This document shows, in pieces, positions 7,594 through 16,319 of a DNA stretch of 64,000 nt. The notes below the pieces were generated by a model. It ran no database searches, had not been told where the DNA came from, and saw only the letters and a list, made by a program, of their open reading frames with translations. Made by a program: the position numbers and the translations under genes. This stretch comes from Streptomyces albogriseolus (GTDB lineage: Bacteria > Actinomycetota > Actinomycetes > Streptomycetales > Streptomycetaceae), in contig BMVA01000013.1 in the NCBI GenBank assembly GCA_014650475.1, positions 1 to 64,000 on the forward strand. The letters run 5' to 3'. The stretch's first letter is position 1. Each line of letters begins with the position of its first letter.

Positions 7594-8847
7594 TTGTCCG
7601 CTCGCCCCCTCGTACTCGTCGTCTCTCCGGGCGATGAGGCGGATCGCGGCTACTGCCTTGAGCAGGTGGCCGCCGCATACGACATCGTCCTGCTGACCGG
7701 CGCCGAGCCGTCGTGGGAGAAGCCGTACATCATCGACCACGCCGTAGCCGATCTGAACGACACCACTGCGCTGCTCTCCGCCGGTCGGGCTCTGGCGGAC
7801 CGACACGACCTTGCCGGCGTTGTCACCTGGGACGAATGGCGCCTCATCTCCACCGCCCGCCTCGCTCGCGCGCTCGGTCTGGCCGCGAACTCCGTCGAGG
7901 TGATGCGGGCCTGCCGCAACAAGGCCACCGCCCGGACTCTGTTCGCCCGTCACGGAGTGCCGTCGGCCGCCTCTATGAAGGCGCGGACCCTGCGGGAGGC
8001 CGAACTGGCGACGAGGACCCTCGGCTTCCCCGCCGTCCTCAAGCCCGCCGCAGCGGCCGGCAGCATCGGCGTGATCCGCATCGACCGGCCCGAAGAGCTG
8101 CCCACGGCCTTCGAGTTCGCCTCTGTCGGCGCAAGCCGCAGCCGCGAGGACAGCGGCGTCCTGGTCGAGGAGTACCTCGACGGCCCCGAAGTCTCCGTCG
8201 AATGCGTCACCCACCGCGGCACCACCACGGCCGTCGCCGTGACCCGCAAGCGCCTAGGCCCCGCACCCTACTTCGACGAGACCGGCCACACCGTCGACGC
8301 CACCGATCCGCTCCTCGCAAAGGTCGCACCGACCGCCGCTGCTGCCATCAAGGCCCTGGGAATCACCGACGGCGTGCAGCACGTCGAGATACGCCTGGTC
8401 GGCGGCCGGCCCCGGCTGATCGAGGTCAACGCACGCCTGGGCGGCGACATGATCGGCCACCTCGTCCACCTGGCCACCGGCGTCGACCTCGCCCGGGCCG
8501 CCGCAGACATCGCCTGCGGACGTACCCCCGACCTGACGCCCACCCGCCACCAGACCGCGGCGATCCGCTTCATCTACCCCGCCTACTCCGGCACCCTCAC
8601 CGCCCGCCGTGTCACGAAGCCCACCGGGGGAGTGGAACGCGTGCGCTTCCAGCGACAGGCCGGCGACCCGCTCGTGCTGCCACAGGACGGCGGCGATCTG
8701 TACAGCGCCCGTATCGGCTTCCTGATCACCACCGGACTGACCGCCGCCGTCGCCGAAGCCCGCGCCCAGGAGGTGTACCGCAACCTCGACGTCCAGGTTG
8801 CCCCGGTCCCGCCGGCGGCCCTGACCACCGGGGAGCACGCCGCGTGA
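7594..8847 (+). CDS. ATP-grasp carboxylate-amine ligase
   Basis: This 417-aa protein starts at TTG with GGAG upstream. The N-terminal Rossmann-like part (VLVVSPGDEADRGYCLEQ) is followed by an ATP-grasp fold: a Lys-bearing strand FPAVLKPAAAAGSIGV, SGVLVEEYLDGPEVSVECV, then GVQHVEIRLVGGRPRLIEVN with the metal-binding E/N pair, and RLGGDMIGHLVH. It resembles biotin-carboxylase-like ligases that join an amino acid or peptide to an amine, as in L-amino-acid ligases or carnosine synthase. It is coupled by GTGA to an MFS gene. Substrates cannot be read from sequence. Confidence 0.85.
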   Translation: MSARPLVLVVSPGDEADRGYCLEQVAAAYDIVLLTGAEPSWEKPYIIDHAVADLNDTTALLSAGRALADRHDLAGVVTWDEWRLISTARLARALGLAANSVEVMRACRNKATARTLFARHGVPSAASMKARTLREAELATRTLGFPAVLKPAAAAGSIGVIRIDRPEELPTAFEFASVGASRSREDSGVLVEEYLDGPEVSVECVTHRGTTTAVAVTRKRLGPAPYFDETGHTVDATDPLLAKVAPTAAAAIKALGITDGVQHVEIRLVGGRPRLIEVNARLGGDMIGHLVHLATGVDLARAAADIACGRTPDLTPTRHQTAAIRFIYPAYSGTLTARRVTKPTGGVERVRFQRQAGDPLVLPQDGGDLYSARIGFLITTGLTAAVAEARAQEVYRNLDVQVAPVPPAALTTGEHAA

Positions 8848-10007
8848 GGCAGACCGCAGCGCCCGAGCTGATGTGTAGCCGCCGCCTGCTGACTGGGTAC
8901 TTCGCCGGACTGGGTGTGGTGATGGCCGTCTGGGGCGCGCGTATGCCCGCCGTTCAGAACGCCGCCGAAGTGAGTACCGCCGGGCTTGCCCTGGTCCTGC
9001 TGTCCGCCGCCCTCGGCATGGTCGCCGGGCTCCAGGCGGGCGGACGCCTCGCCCGCCCGGCCCGTCTGCCCGTGCTGCTGACCTGCGGTGCCATTGCCCT
9101 CGTCGCCTGTCTTGCCGTCCTCGGGGCCTGCCGCAGTTTGGAGAGCCTCCTGGCGGCTGCGTTCGTCTTCGGCGTCGCGCATGGCGTCCTTGATGTCGCC
9201 GCCAATTCCGCGGCGGTCCGCTGCCAGAACGCCCACGGCCGGCCCATCATGGGCCGACTGCACGCGAGTTACAGCCTCGGCGCCCTCCTCGGTGCCGCGC
9301 TGGCCGCGGCCACCGCTCACACCTCACACACCGTTCTGTTTGCCGCGGTGGCAGCTTGCGCCGCTGCGGCGGCAGGCGCGACCACGCGGCTCACCCGCAC
9401 CGTCGCCAGCCCTGCGCTCGAGTCCGTCCACCACGGTGCTGCACTGGGCTCGGGCGAGCAGAGGGGGTTGTCCCGGCGCCGATTGTGGCTGCTGGGTGCG
9501 CTTGCTGCTGCCACGCTGCTGGGCGAAGGAACCGCTGCCGACTGGGCGTCTGTCCACCTGCATGACCTCGGCGCGTCGGCCGCGACCAGTGCCGCGGCGT
9601 ACGGCTTCTACAGCGCCGCCATGGCCGCAGGCCGTCTCGCCGGGGACCGGCTCACCGCCCGCTTCGGCGCGGACGCCGTCGTGCGCGTCGGCGCCGCTTT
9701 GGCCGCGCTCGGCCTCGCCACCGGACTGGCCGGCTCCACCATCGCCTTCGCCCTCCTCGGCTGGACGGCCTTCGGCCTGGGCCTGTCCGTCACCATCCCC
9801 AGCCTGATAACCGCCGCCGGCGCTGGCGGACCCCGCGCGGTCGCCACCGTCGCGGTCACCGGTTACGTCGGCCTGCTCACGGGCCCCGCCCTCATCGGCG
9901 CTCTCGCCACCGTCACCGCACTGCCGCACGCGCTGCTGCTGCCCGCCCTCCTCGCCGCAAGCGTCGCCGTGTTCGCACCCAAAGCCCTGGAGAAGACGAC
10001 CCCTTGA
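8844..10007 (+). CDS. MFS transporter
   Basis: This 387-aa protein starts at GTG overlapping the ligase stop. It has about 12 TM segments. Hallmarks are GYFAGLGVVMAVWGARMPAV in TM1, GVAHGVLDVAANSAAV in TM4 and GRLHASYSLGALLGAAL. This is the pattern of the sugar/drug MFS group in which YbjJ-like proteins fall. It ends in TTGA, coupling to the HAD gene. Sharing an operon with the ATP-grasp ligase makes product export its likely job; this is inference. Confidence 0.8.
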   Translation: MRQTAAPELMCSRRLLTGYFAGLGVVMAVWGARMPAVQNAAEVSTAGLALVLLSAALGMVAGLQAGGRLARPARLPVLLTCGAIALVACLAVLGACRSLESLLAAAFVFGVAHGVLDVAANSAAVRCQNAHGRPIMGRLHASYSLGALLGAALAAATAHTSHTVLFAAVAACAAAAAGATTRLTRTVASPALESVHHGAALGSGEQRGLSRRRLWLLGALAAATLLGEGTAADWASVHLHDLGASAATSAAAYGFYSAAMAAGRLAGDRLTARFGADAVVRVGAALAALGLATGLAGSTIAFALLGWTAFGLGLSVTIPSLITAAGAGGPRAVATVAVTGYVGLLTGPALIGALATVTALPHALLLPALLAASVAVFAPKALEKTTP

Positions 10008-10657
10008 CCCGCTCCTCCGCCTCCCCGACTGGCGTGGACGCCCTGATCCTCGACTACAACGGGGTTCCGGGCCTGCAACCCACGCCTGCCATGTGGACCC
10101 GTCTCGCCGACCTCGCCGAGTGGCCCGGCCGACATCTCCCCTCGTTCCAGGACGCCTTCTGGGCTCCCCGCAACGCGTACGACGCAGGGGAACTCAGCGA
10201 TCTGGCCTACTGGGCCAAGGTGCTCGGACACCACCCCGGCCCGCGATGGCTGCGCACCCTGCGCGATGCCGACACCGCCATGTGGACCCGCACCGACCCG
10301 CGCGTCCTCGACATCCTGTACCGCGCCCGGGCCGCGGGGCTGACGATGGTGCTGCTCTCCAACGCCCCGGCCCACCTCAGCAACGTCCTGGACGCCACCG
10401 ACTGGCGGCGCGAGCTGATGGACGACGCCCTGTACTCCGCCCGCATGGGCCTGTGCAAGCCCGACCCGGCCACGTACAAACACGCCCTGGCCGCCACCGG
10501 CATCGCCGACCCAGCACGTGTGCTGTTCGTCGACGACCGCGAAGACAACTGCCAGGCCGCCGCCGAGCTGGGCCTGCGCACCCTGCACTACACCGGCCAA
10601 CCCGCAGATCTGGAAGCGCAGTTGCTGCCCGCCCCGGTCAACGACCTCTGCGTTTGA
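10004..10657 (+). CDS. HAD-superfamily protein with altered DxD motif
   Basis: This 217-aa protein starts at TTG overlapping the MFS stop. Motif I is ALILDYNGVPG: the nucleophile Asp17 is present, but the usual second Asp, the general acid, is Asn19. Motif II Ser is in VLLSNAPAH, motif III Lys in GLCKPDPATYKHA, and motif IV in VLFVDDREDN. Layout fits subfamily IA (helical cap at about 20-95). Loss of the second Asp usually lowers phosphatase turnover or marks non-phosphatase members. It closes the ligase/transporter block, so it may process the same metabolite. Confidence 0.8.
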   Translation: MTRSSASPTGVDALILDYNGVPGLQPTPAMWTRLADLAEWPGRHLPSFQDAFWAPRNAYDAGELSDLAYWAKVLGHHPGPRWLRTLRDADTAMWTRTDPRVLDILYRARAAGLTMVLLSNAPAHLSNVLDATDWRRELMDDALYSARMGLCKPDPATYKHALAATGIADPARVLFVDDREDNCQAAAELGLRTLHYTGQPADLEAQLLPAPVNDLCV

Positions 10658-10703
10658 CACGCATGCAGCGCCACCGACTACCGCCCCGACCACCAGGACT
10701 TTC

Positions 10704-11564
10704 GTGCCCGACACCAACGAGATAGACGGCGACGTCTACATCTCCCCGCGCCATCTCGCCTCCACCACCGGAACCGGCGACCCCGCCCTCGCCCCGCTGC
10801 TCGACCTCGGCTGGGACCTCCGGTACGACGAGGACTCCAACGTGTACCTGAGCGCTCCCGACCGGCGCGTTCGCCTGGGTTACCTGCCCGAGGGCGAGGA
10901 CGACGGGCTGTGGCGTATCAACGCCTACAAGGACTCGTTCGGCCCGCCAGCGTGGGGCGTCTGTTTCAACGATCGCGTCCCCACCGAGTTCGTCCAAGCG
11001 TTCACCACCGTCCTCGCCACGGCGTACGAGCAGGGTCCGGACACCTACCTCGCCCGGCCGGTCTCCGGGACCGACGAGCACGACCCCTTCCTCGCCGTCG
11101 TCCCGCTCCTGAAACAGGGCTGGGAGATCGACCGTCCGCGCTGGGGCGTCTTCGCGGTCCAGGCCCCGGACGGACACGCCGGCCTGGAGTTCACCACCGG
11201 CGACCTCGATCCGGAAGCCGAACTGACAACGCGGGACGCCCGCTGGCAGCTGTGGGCGGGCAAGTCCATCGACCGGCCCGTCTGGTACGCCACGGCCAGC
11301 ACCGACACCCCCGTCACCCTGCTCACCGCCGTCACTGAGTGCGTCGCCGATCCGGCGCCGCTGCCCCGGTGGCGCGAGGAGACCTTCAGCTACATCAAGG
11401 GCATGGCCGAGCTCACCCCGATCCTTCCGCCAGGACCGCCGACCCCCACCCCGCTCGACGTGCAGCGGTCCGTCGCGTCCCGCCGCCCGGCCGCGCTCCC
11501 CGCGGCCAGCGTCCCGCGCTGGAGCACCACCAGCCGACCGGCCCTGCCCGGTCCACGCCGGTAG
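10704..11564 (+). CDS. DUF317 domain protein
   Basis: This 286-aa protein starts at GTG behind CAGGA (5-base spacing). Two similar blocks are visible: about 15-115 (SPRHLASTTGTGDPALAPLL, VRLGYLPEGEDDGLWRI, WGVCFNDRVPTEFVQAFTTV) and about 120-220 (PLLKQGWEIDRPRWGVFAVQ, RWQLWAGKSIDRPVWYATAS). This is the duplicated DUF317 architecture of Streptomyces plasmid and integrative-element proteins, whose function is unknown. The tail is Pro-rich. Related genes lie at 15553 and 16320. Confidence 0.75.
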   Translation: MPDTNEIDGDVYISPRHLASTTGTGDPALAPLLDLGWDLRYDEDSNVYLSAPDRRVRLGYLPEGEDDGLWRINAYKDSFGPPAWGVCFNDRVPTEFVQAFTTVLATAYEQGPDTYLARPVSGTDEHDPFLAVVPLLKQGWEIDRPRWGVFAVQAPDGHAGLEFTTGDLDPEAELTTRDARWQLWAGKSIDRPVWYATASTDTPVTLLTAVTECVADPAPLPRWREETFSYIKGMAELTPILPPGPPTPTPLDVQRSVASRRPAALPAASVPRWSTTSRPALPGPRR

Positions 11565-11593
11565 GACCAGCCCGCCCCCTACCGGAGACCCCC

Positions 11594-12082
11594 TTGTCCC
11601 TGCAGGCCCCTGAGTTCTTCGCGGAGCTGTGCCTCCCCTTCCACGACAGCACCGTCGTGGGCAACACCTACTTCGCCGCTCCCGTCCCCGGCGTACCGCT
11701 GCGGCTGCGGATCGATTTCACACGCACCATCCACGCGGACACCTACGGCGGGTTGCGTGCGGCGATCGTCCACCCGGAACGCGGCGAGATCGACGCGGTG
11801 GCGCTCAGCTTCGTGGATCACGGAACCTTCCACCGCCGTGACGAAGCCACCAACACCCGGCCGAACACCAAGCAGTACGGCACCTTCGACAAGTACCACC
11901 GCCCCGGCCGACCCCCGTGGGACGGGGCCGTCACCACCGGGCTGCGCGACGCCATCGAGCAGTACACCGCCGTCTGGTTCCCCGGCGCCTGGACCGCGTC
12001 CGAGCCGAGCCGCGCCGCAGGCCGGACCGCGCACACGGCTCCCGCCATGCCGGTCGCCCGCAGCGGCACCCGTGCCCGATGA
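11594..12082 (+). CDS. unrecognised protein
   Basis: This 162-aa protein starts at TTG with GGAG eight bases upstream. The sequence is mixed alpha/beta: FFAELCLPFHDSTVVGNTYF, LRLRIDFTRTIHADTYGGLR, GEIDAVALSFVDHGTFHRRD, then AVTTGLRDAIEQYTAVWFPG. It does not match a family I know. It has neither a signal peptide nor a TM segment. It lies between the DUF317 gene and the LAxTG surface protein in the same run. Confidence 0.6.
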   Translation: MSLQAPEFFAELCLPFHDSTVVGNTYFAAPVPGVPLRLRIDFTRTIHADTYGGLRAAIVHPERGEIDAVALSFVDHGTFHRRDEATNTRPNTKQYGTFDKYHRPGRPPWDGAVTTGLRDAIEQYTAVWFPGAWTASEPSRAAGRTAHTAPAMPVARSGTRAR

Positions 12083-12212
12083 GCCGCGCCTACACCGCCA
12101 GCTTGGCGTGTTCCGCACTTTTCCACATCTGTTGCCCCGCCGCCTCCCGCCCCGGTTTCAGGCCGAACCCGATGACCTTTCCCGCAACCTGATCCAAGGA
12201 GTCCTCCTCCTC

Positions 12213-13238
12213 GTGCACGCACGCTTCGTCCGATCCGCCGCCGTCGCCATCGCGGTGACCGGCACCCTCACCTGGGCGCCGGCCGCGAGTGCTCAGCCCT
12301 CCGAACCGCCCCCCTCGGCCTCCGCCGCCCCCACCGAGACACCGGCTCCGGACGCGGGCAGTGTCGAGATCACCACCAAGGACACGGCCGGCGACGCGCT
12401 CCCCGGCGCCGCGTTCCTGCTGCTCGACTCCGCCGGCGAAGAAGCCGGACGCGGGACGACCGACGCACAGGGGAAGCTGACCTTCGCCGACCTGGCGCCG
12501 GGCGTCTACCGGCTCAAGGAGACGGCGTCCGGCAGTCCCCTCCACGAGGTCGTCGCCGACCAGGACGTCATCGTCACCCCGGGCGCGACCACACGGCTGA
12601 CGGTCACCGACCCGTTCAAGGCCGCCAAGGTTCTCCTGCAGGCCAAGGACGACAAGACCGGCAAGCTCCTGACCGGGGCGACAGTGAACATCGGCACCGG
12701 CACCTCGACGCTGCTCACCCTGACCACCGGAGCCAAGGGCACGGCTTCCGGAGAACTGCCGGTGACGAGCCGGAAGACGCAGTTCTGGGTTAGGGAGATC
12801 AAGGCCCCCGCCGGGTACGACCTCTACAAGCCGACGAAGACGTTCACCGCGGGCCCCGGCGCCCCGGTGACCGTGACCGTCACCAACGCCAAGACTGCGA
12901 CTGACCCGAAGCCCGACCCCTCGGATAAGCCGACGGACAAGCCCACCAACGCCCCGTCCGCCCCGGGCAAGCCGAGCAGTGGTACCGGCCGGGCCACGCC
13001 CTCCGCGCCGGGCACCGGCACACCGGATACCGACTCTTCGTCCACCGCCGCTGTGACCCCGGCTGGCGACTCCACGCAGAAGGCACCGACAGGCTCCCTG
13101 GCCCACACCGGCGCCGACGCCACCCCGTGGCTGATCGGCGGCGCCGGAGCCCTGATCGCTGCCGGCGGAGGCGCACTCTTCGCGGCCCGTCGCCGACGCG
13201 CGGACAACTCCACCGACGACGGCTCCACCACGAGCTGA
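12213..13238 (+). CDS. LAxTG sortase-anchored protein with two Cna-B/SpaA-like domains
   Basis: This 341-aa protein starts at GTG after AAGGAG. It has a Sec signal peptide (about 1-30, ending at SAQ). Two prealbumin-like Cna-B/SpaA repeats follow: SVEITTKDTAGDALPGAAFL to DLAPGVYRLKETAS, and AKVLLQAKDDKTGKLLTGAT to FWVREIKAPAGYDLYKPTKT. A Pro/Ser/Thr-rich wall-spanning stalk covers about 225-290. Sorting signal: LAHTG at 296-300, a hydrophobic segment, then RRRR. LAxTG is the motif used by Streptomyces class E sortases. It should be covalently attached to peptidoglycan; no sortase gene is nearby. Confidence 0.88.
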   Translation: MHARFVRSAAVAIAVTGTLTWAPAASAQPSEPPPSASAAPTETPAPDAGSVEITTKDTAGDALPGAAFLLLDSAGEEAGRGTTDAQGKLTFADLAPGVYRLKETASGSPLHEVVADQDVIVTPGATTRLTVTDPFKAAKVLLQAKDDKTGKLLTGATVNIGTGTSTLLTLTTGAKGTASGELPVTSRKTQFWVREIKAPAGYDLYKPTKTFTAGPGAPVTVTVTNAKTATDPKPDPSDKPTDKPTNAPSAPGKPSSGTGRATPSAPGTGTPDTDSSSTAAVTPAGDSTQKAPTGSLAHTGADATPWLIGGAGALIAAGGGALFAARRRRADNSTDDGSTTS

Positions 13239-13258
13239 CCTCACCCGCTTCACTCCGC

Positions 13259-13297
13259 AAAGCCCCCGGAATCGGATTGTTCGATTCCGGGGGCTTT
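13259..13297. terminator. intrinsic terminator
   Basis: A perfect 16-bp inverted repeat with a 7-base loop starts 20 bases after the LAxTG gene stop: arms AAAGCCCCCGGAATCG and its complement. It ends the long plus-strand run that begins at 168 and separates it from the IS scar. Confidence 0.85.
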
Positions 13298-13452
13298 GTC
13301 GTGGGTGCCTATATGGGGCCAGCTGATGGAGGCGTTGGAGGCGGCGCCACCGCCCCGACTGGCCCGTACCGCCGATAGCCGCCGTGGCCGTGAAGGCTCG
13401 TACTGATATTCGCCTTCAAGGGTGGACTCGCCGTCCCGTTCTGTTCGGGCGG

Positions 13453-13797
13453 TACCGAACGAGTGCGACGACCGGGCACCGCGCCGTTCCGAACGCCGCA
13501 TCAGGGCCGCGGCCTTCCCGAGGGAGAAGTCCCTGCGGGCGTTCGACTTCGATGCCAACCCCAGCGTTGACCCGGCCACCGTCAACACGCTCGCGACCTG
13601 CGAATGGGTGAAGAAGGGTGAGCTGCTCTGTCTGATCGGCGACTCCGGCACCGGCAAGTCCCACCTGCTGATCGCCCTGGGCACGAAGGCCGCCATGCAG
13701 GGCTTCCGCGTTCGCTACGTGCTGGCCACCAAGCTGGTCAACGAGCTGGTGGAGGCCGCGGACGAAAAGCAGCTGTCGAAGACGATCGCCCGCTACC
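13453..13797 (+). pseudogene. IstB-like ATPase fragment (IS21 family)
   Basis: The frame encodes ECDDRAPRRSERRIRAAAFP, SLRAFDFDANPSVDPATVN, the Walker A region LCLIGDSGTGKSHLLIALG, and ends in ADEKQLSKTIARY. These are the N-terminal and P-loop parts of IstB, the DnaA-like helper ATPase of IS21 elements. After KTIARY the sequence changes abruptly into an IS5-type transposase on the other strand. The C-terminal half of IstB and the partner IstA are missing, so this is a remnant. Confidence 0.85.
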
Positions 13798-14385
13798 CCG
13801 GCAATTCGCTCTGCCCGCGCTCCCCGCGGTGCGGGATGACCAGGCCGGTGCCCCAGTAGCCGCCGTCGGCGATCACGCTGGTGCGGCCGACGGCGGCCTT
13901 GGCTCCGGACAGTGCCCACGCCTTGCAGTCGTTGCGGTTGCCGGGCAACGGCTGGCCGACCACGACGATGCGCCGGGTGTCGGCGTCGATGACGACCTGG
14001 TGGTTGGTGGAGTAGCGGTAGTTCTTCGACCGCTCGGCCACCGGGTGGGAACCAGGGTTCCGTCCACGATGAGCACGGTGTCCTTGCGAAACCGCCTGCG
14101 AGGCTTGAGCGCGAGCAGGGGACCAAGGTGGCTGATGATGCGGTCAGCTGCGGACTTCGAGACGCCGAACAGCGGTGCGAGCTGTCGCAGCGTCAAGTTG
14201 GTGCGCCAGTACGCCGTGACCAGCAGCACCCGGTCCTCCAGTGGCAGGCTCCACGGCCGACCTCTGCGGACCGCGTCAGCTCCTTCGTGCCGCAACTGCG
14301 CCACCAACGTGCCGAAACAGCGAGGGCTCAACCCGGTGAACGGGGCTATCCAGGACGGCTGCGACGCCGTGATCACAGCAGACAT
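13797..14385 (-). pseudogene. IS5-type transposase remnant
   Basis: It reads from ATG at 14385. An N-terminal HTH region (WIAPFTGLSPRCFGTLVAQL, LTLRQLAPLFGVSKSAADRI) leads into a DDE domain beginning TVLIVDGTLVPTR. The sensible frame then shifts to VAERSKNYRYSTNHQVVIDA, DTRRIVVVGQPLPGNRNDCK and SVIADGGYWGTGLVIPHR. A frame change at this point is normal for two-ORF IS5 relatives that use -1 frameshifting. The C-terminal part with the catalytic Glu is absent, cut at the IstB junction near 13797. The element should be immobile. Confidence 0.85.
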
Positions 14386-14486
14386 CGCGAGATCATTTCA
14401 CTCGTCGCCAGGTACCCCGCTCATGGCAGTTCTGGACGGTCCCACCGAACCTTGAGCGGCGCTCCTCACCGGCCCTGGTGACCTGG

Positions 14487-15020
14487 TCAGTCGAAGAGGG
14501 CAACGACTCCATTCACCCAGATCGCGAGGAACGCAAGGGCCCCCACCAGGCAGCCGACGCCCGCCAGCACACCGCCGACCGTCCACGGCTCGGCGGGCGC
14601 CTCGTACTTCTCCTCCAGGCCGTCCCGGTAGGAGGCGGGGTCGTCCCAGTCGACCGGGTGCCCCAGCTCCTCGGCGCAGGCGGTCCGCACTGCGACCAGC
14701 TGCCCCTCCGCGAAGGCGGTGGCAGCCATCGCCTCGGGGCCGCGCCAGGCGAGGGCTTTCATCCGCCATCCGGGAGACCCGTACCGCGCCTCGAAGGCGG
14801 CGGCCTCGTCGGCGTTGCGGTCCTCTTCGAGGTACATCCAGCGTCCGGCTTCGGCGGCGTCGCCGTAGAGCCGGTACACCTCGGCCAGACGCCGGCGGAG
14901 CGTCAGGTCGTACGGGAATGACGAGACGAGACCGCGCAAACGCTGGCGCGCGACGGGCACCCGGCCGGCGGCCAGGTCTGCATCGACTCGGGCAAGGGTC
15001 TCTCTCAGGGGCATGAACAC
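14487..15020 (-). CDS. DUF6584-like membrane-associated protein
   Basis: This 177-aa protein opens with MFMPLRETLARVDADLAAGR and has TPR-like helices (VPVARQRLRGLVSSFPYDLT, RRLAEVYRLYGDAAEAGRWM). It then has LEEKYEAPAEPWTVGGVLAG and one C-terminal TM segment (about 150-172). The layout matches a Streptomyces family I recall as DUF6584, probably anchored with the TPR part in the cytoplasm. It stands alone on the minus strand beside the IS scar. Confidence 0.65.
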   Translation of the reverse strand: MFMPLRETLARVDADLAAGRVPVARQRLRGLVSSFPYDLTLRRRLAEVYRLYGDAAEAGRWMYLEEDRNADEAAAFEARYGSPGWRMKALAWRGPEAMAATAFAEGQLVAVRTACAEELGHPVDWDDPASYRDGLEEKYEAPAEPWTVGGVLAGVGCLVGALAFLAIWVNGVVALFD

Positions 15021-15552
15021 ATGATCTGGTACCGCACTGATCCGCGTCGACCGGGTTTGTCGCTCAGCACTCGCTCGCTCTCAACGGCATCGGCTGAACA
15101 CCACTGAGACGGGACACCATCACTTAGGGGACAGCCCCTATTAGGCGAGGTCTGATCCATGCCGCGCCCGTCTGACCAACCGGTCTCGGACTGCGGCCGA
15201 TCGGCCACTGGGGCCATTGGTAGTGAGATTCGGTCACGGAACCTGAGATCCCACAATGGCAAGGGACAGCAGTTGTCCGTTGCCATTGAACCCAGTCGGC
15301 GCCGATCCTTGCCATCCAACCGAGTCGTCCCAGATCAGCCGGGTCTGAGCCACCCAGTTCGGCAGGACCGGCTTTGACAGTCAACCCAGTCCGCGCAGGT
15401 CGGAGTCTTTGACCGGACTGGGTTGGCTGTCGACGGACAGCAGTTCGCCGGGGGCAGACAGGAAAGATCGCGGAAAGACTGGCCAACGCGGGCGAGGGCA
15501 TGTCAACGTAGACGACCTTGCAAGAAACCCCAGGTCAGAGAGGTGATTACCC
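15021..15552. other. gene-poor stretch with inverted repeats
   Basis: No convincing gene is seen in these 532 bases; short frames on both strands lack codon bias or a start with an RBS. It holds a TAGGGG-ACAG-CCCCTA hairpin at 15125-15140 and the long inverted repeat at 15376-15431. Several loose echoes of AACCCAGTC and of a CAGCAGTT-type word occur. It may be a decayed mobile element end. Confidence 0.4.
15376..15431. repeat. 18-bp inverted repeat, 20-base loop
   Basis: GACAGTCAACCCAGTCCG at 15376-15393 is complementary to 15414-15431 with a single mismatch. No T-run follows. It lies 120 bases upstream of the DUF317-like gene at 15553, so it could be an operator, an attenuator or a transposon terminus. 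Confidence 0.6.
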
Positions 15553-15927
15553 GTGACCGTAGCGCCCGTCGGCCCCGGTTTCTCTACCACCGTCGAAGCC
15601 CTGCGGCTGCGCGAGTGGCAGCTCGGCCCCGGCCAGCCCACGCTCGTCATGGACCAGTTCTCCGCAGAGGACTTCCACTTGATTGTGGACGACCGCGCGG
15701 ACGTGCACGTCAGCTCGAAGGACGGCCGCTTCTACCTCGGCTGGTTCCCGCTCGGCCGCCCCGGCACCGACGGCGAGGGATGGAAGATCGCCGTCACCGG
15801 CACGGCCAAGGTGCGCGGCTACCACATGTCGTTCGACACCGAGACGCCGGCCGACATCGTCGCCGCCGCTGTGGCGCGCGTGCTGGAGACCTCACGTCGC
15901 GTACGACAGCCAAGCGCCCACGAGTAG
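15553..15927 (+). CDS. short DUF317-like protein
   Basis: This 124-aa protein starts at GTG with AGAGGTGA upstream. It contains LVMDQFSAEDFHLIVDDRAD, RFYLGWFPLGRPGTDGEG and YHMSFDTETPADIVAAAVAR, resembling one DUF317 unit rather than the usual two. It may form pairs with the DUF317 protein at 16320. Function of the family is unknown. Confidence 0.65.
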   Translation: MTVAPVGPGFSTTVEALRLREWQLGPGQPTLVMDQFSAEDFHLIVDDRADVHVSSKDGRFYLGWFPLGRPGTDGEGWKIAVTGTAKVRGYHMSFDTETPADIVAAAVARVLETSRRVRQPSAHE

Positions 15928-16013
15928 CCCTCACTCTGGCGGGCGGCCGGCCGGCTGTCGGGCTTCCGCCCCTTTCATCGCTCACCGTTTCCCCTCACCC
16001 CAGGAGGCTGTTC

Positions 16014-16304
16014 GTGACGTCCTCGGAGATGACCGTCGGTGATCTCATCGACCTGCTGTCCGCCTGCGACCGGGATGCTCCGGTCCGCCAGGCCATGAAC
16101 CCGTTCTTTCCGATGGCGCACCGCCTGGCGCAGGTCGTGCAGTCCGTGGACGAGGCCGGCCGGACCGTCGTCTACCTCGCCGAGGGGCGGGACGAGGACG
16201 CACAGCTCGGCCATCTGCCGCCCGAGGTCGCCGTCGCCCTGACCTGGCAGGGCCCCGTCCAGTCGCCCCCGCGCCGCCCCCGCCGCCGCGCCGGCGGCGA
16301 CTAG
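16014..16304 (+). CDS. small unrecognised protein
   Basis: This 96-aa protein starts at GTG behind a strong AGGAGG (6-base spacing). It begins VTSSEMTVGDLIDLLSACDR, then PVRQAMNPFFPMAHRLAQVV and AGRTVVYLAEGRDEDAQLGH, with a basic Pro/Arg tail. The start resembles short Streptomyces proteins linked to DUF317 genes. No domain assigned. Confidence 0.65.
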   Translation: MTSSEMTVGDLIDLLSACDRDAPVRQAMNPFFPMAHRLAQVVQSVDEAGRTVVYLAEGRDEDAQLGHLPPEVAVALTWQGPVQSPPRRPRRRAGGD

Positions 16305-16319
16305 ACCCGCACCGAGCCC

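Noticed and set aside
13422-13859. IstB-like frame as an intact gene
   Set aside because: Its last codons after KTIARY are the antisense of an IS5-type transposase; the C-terminal half of IstB is missing.
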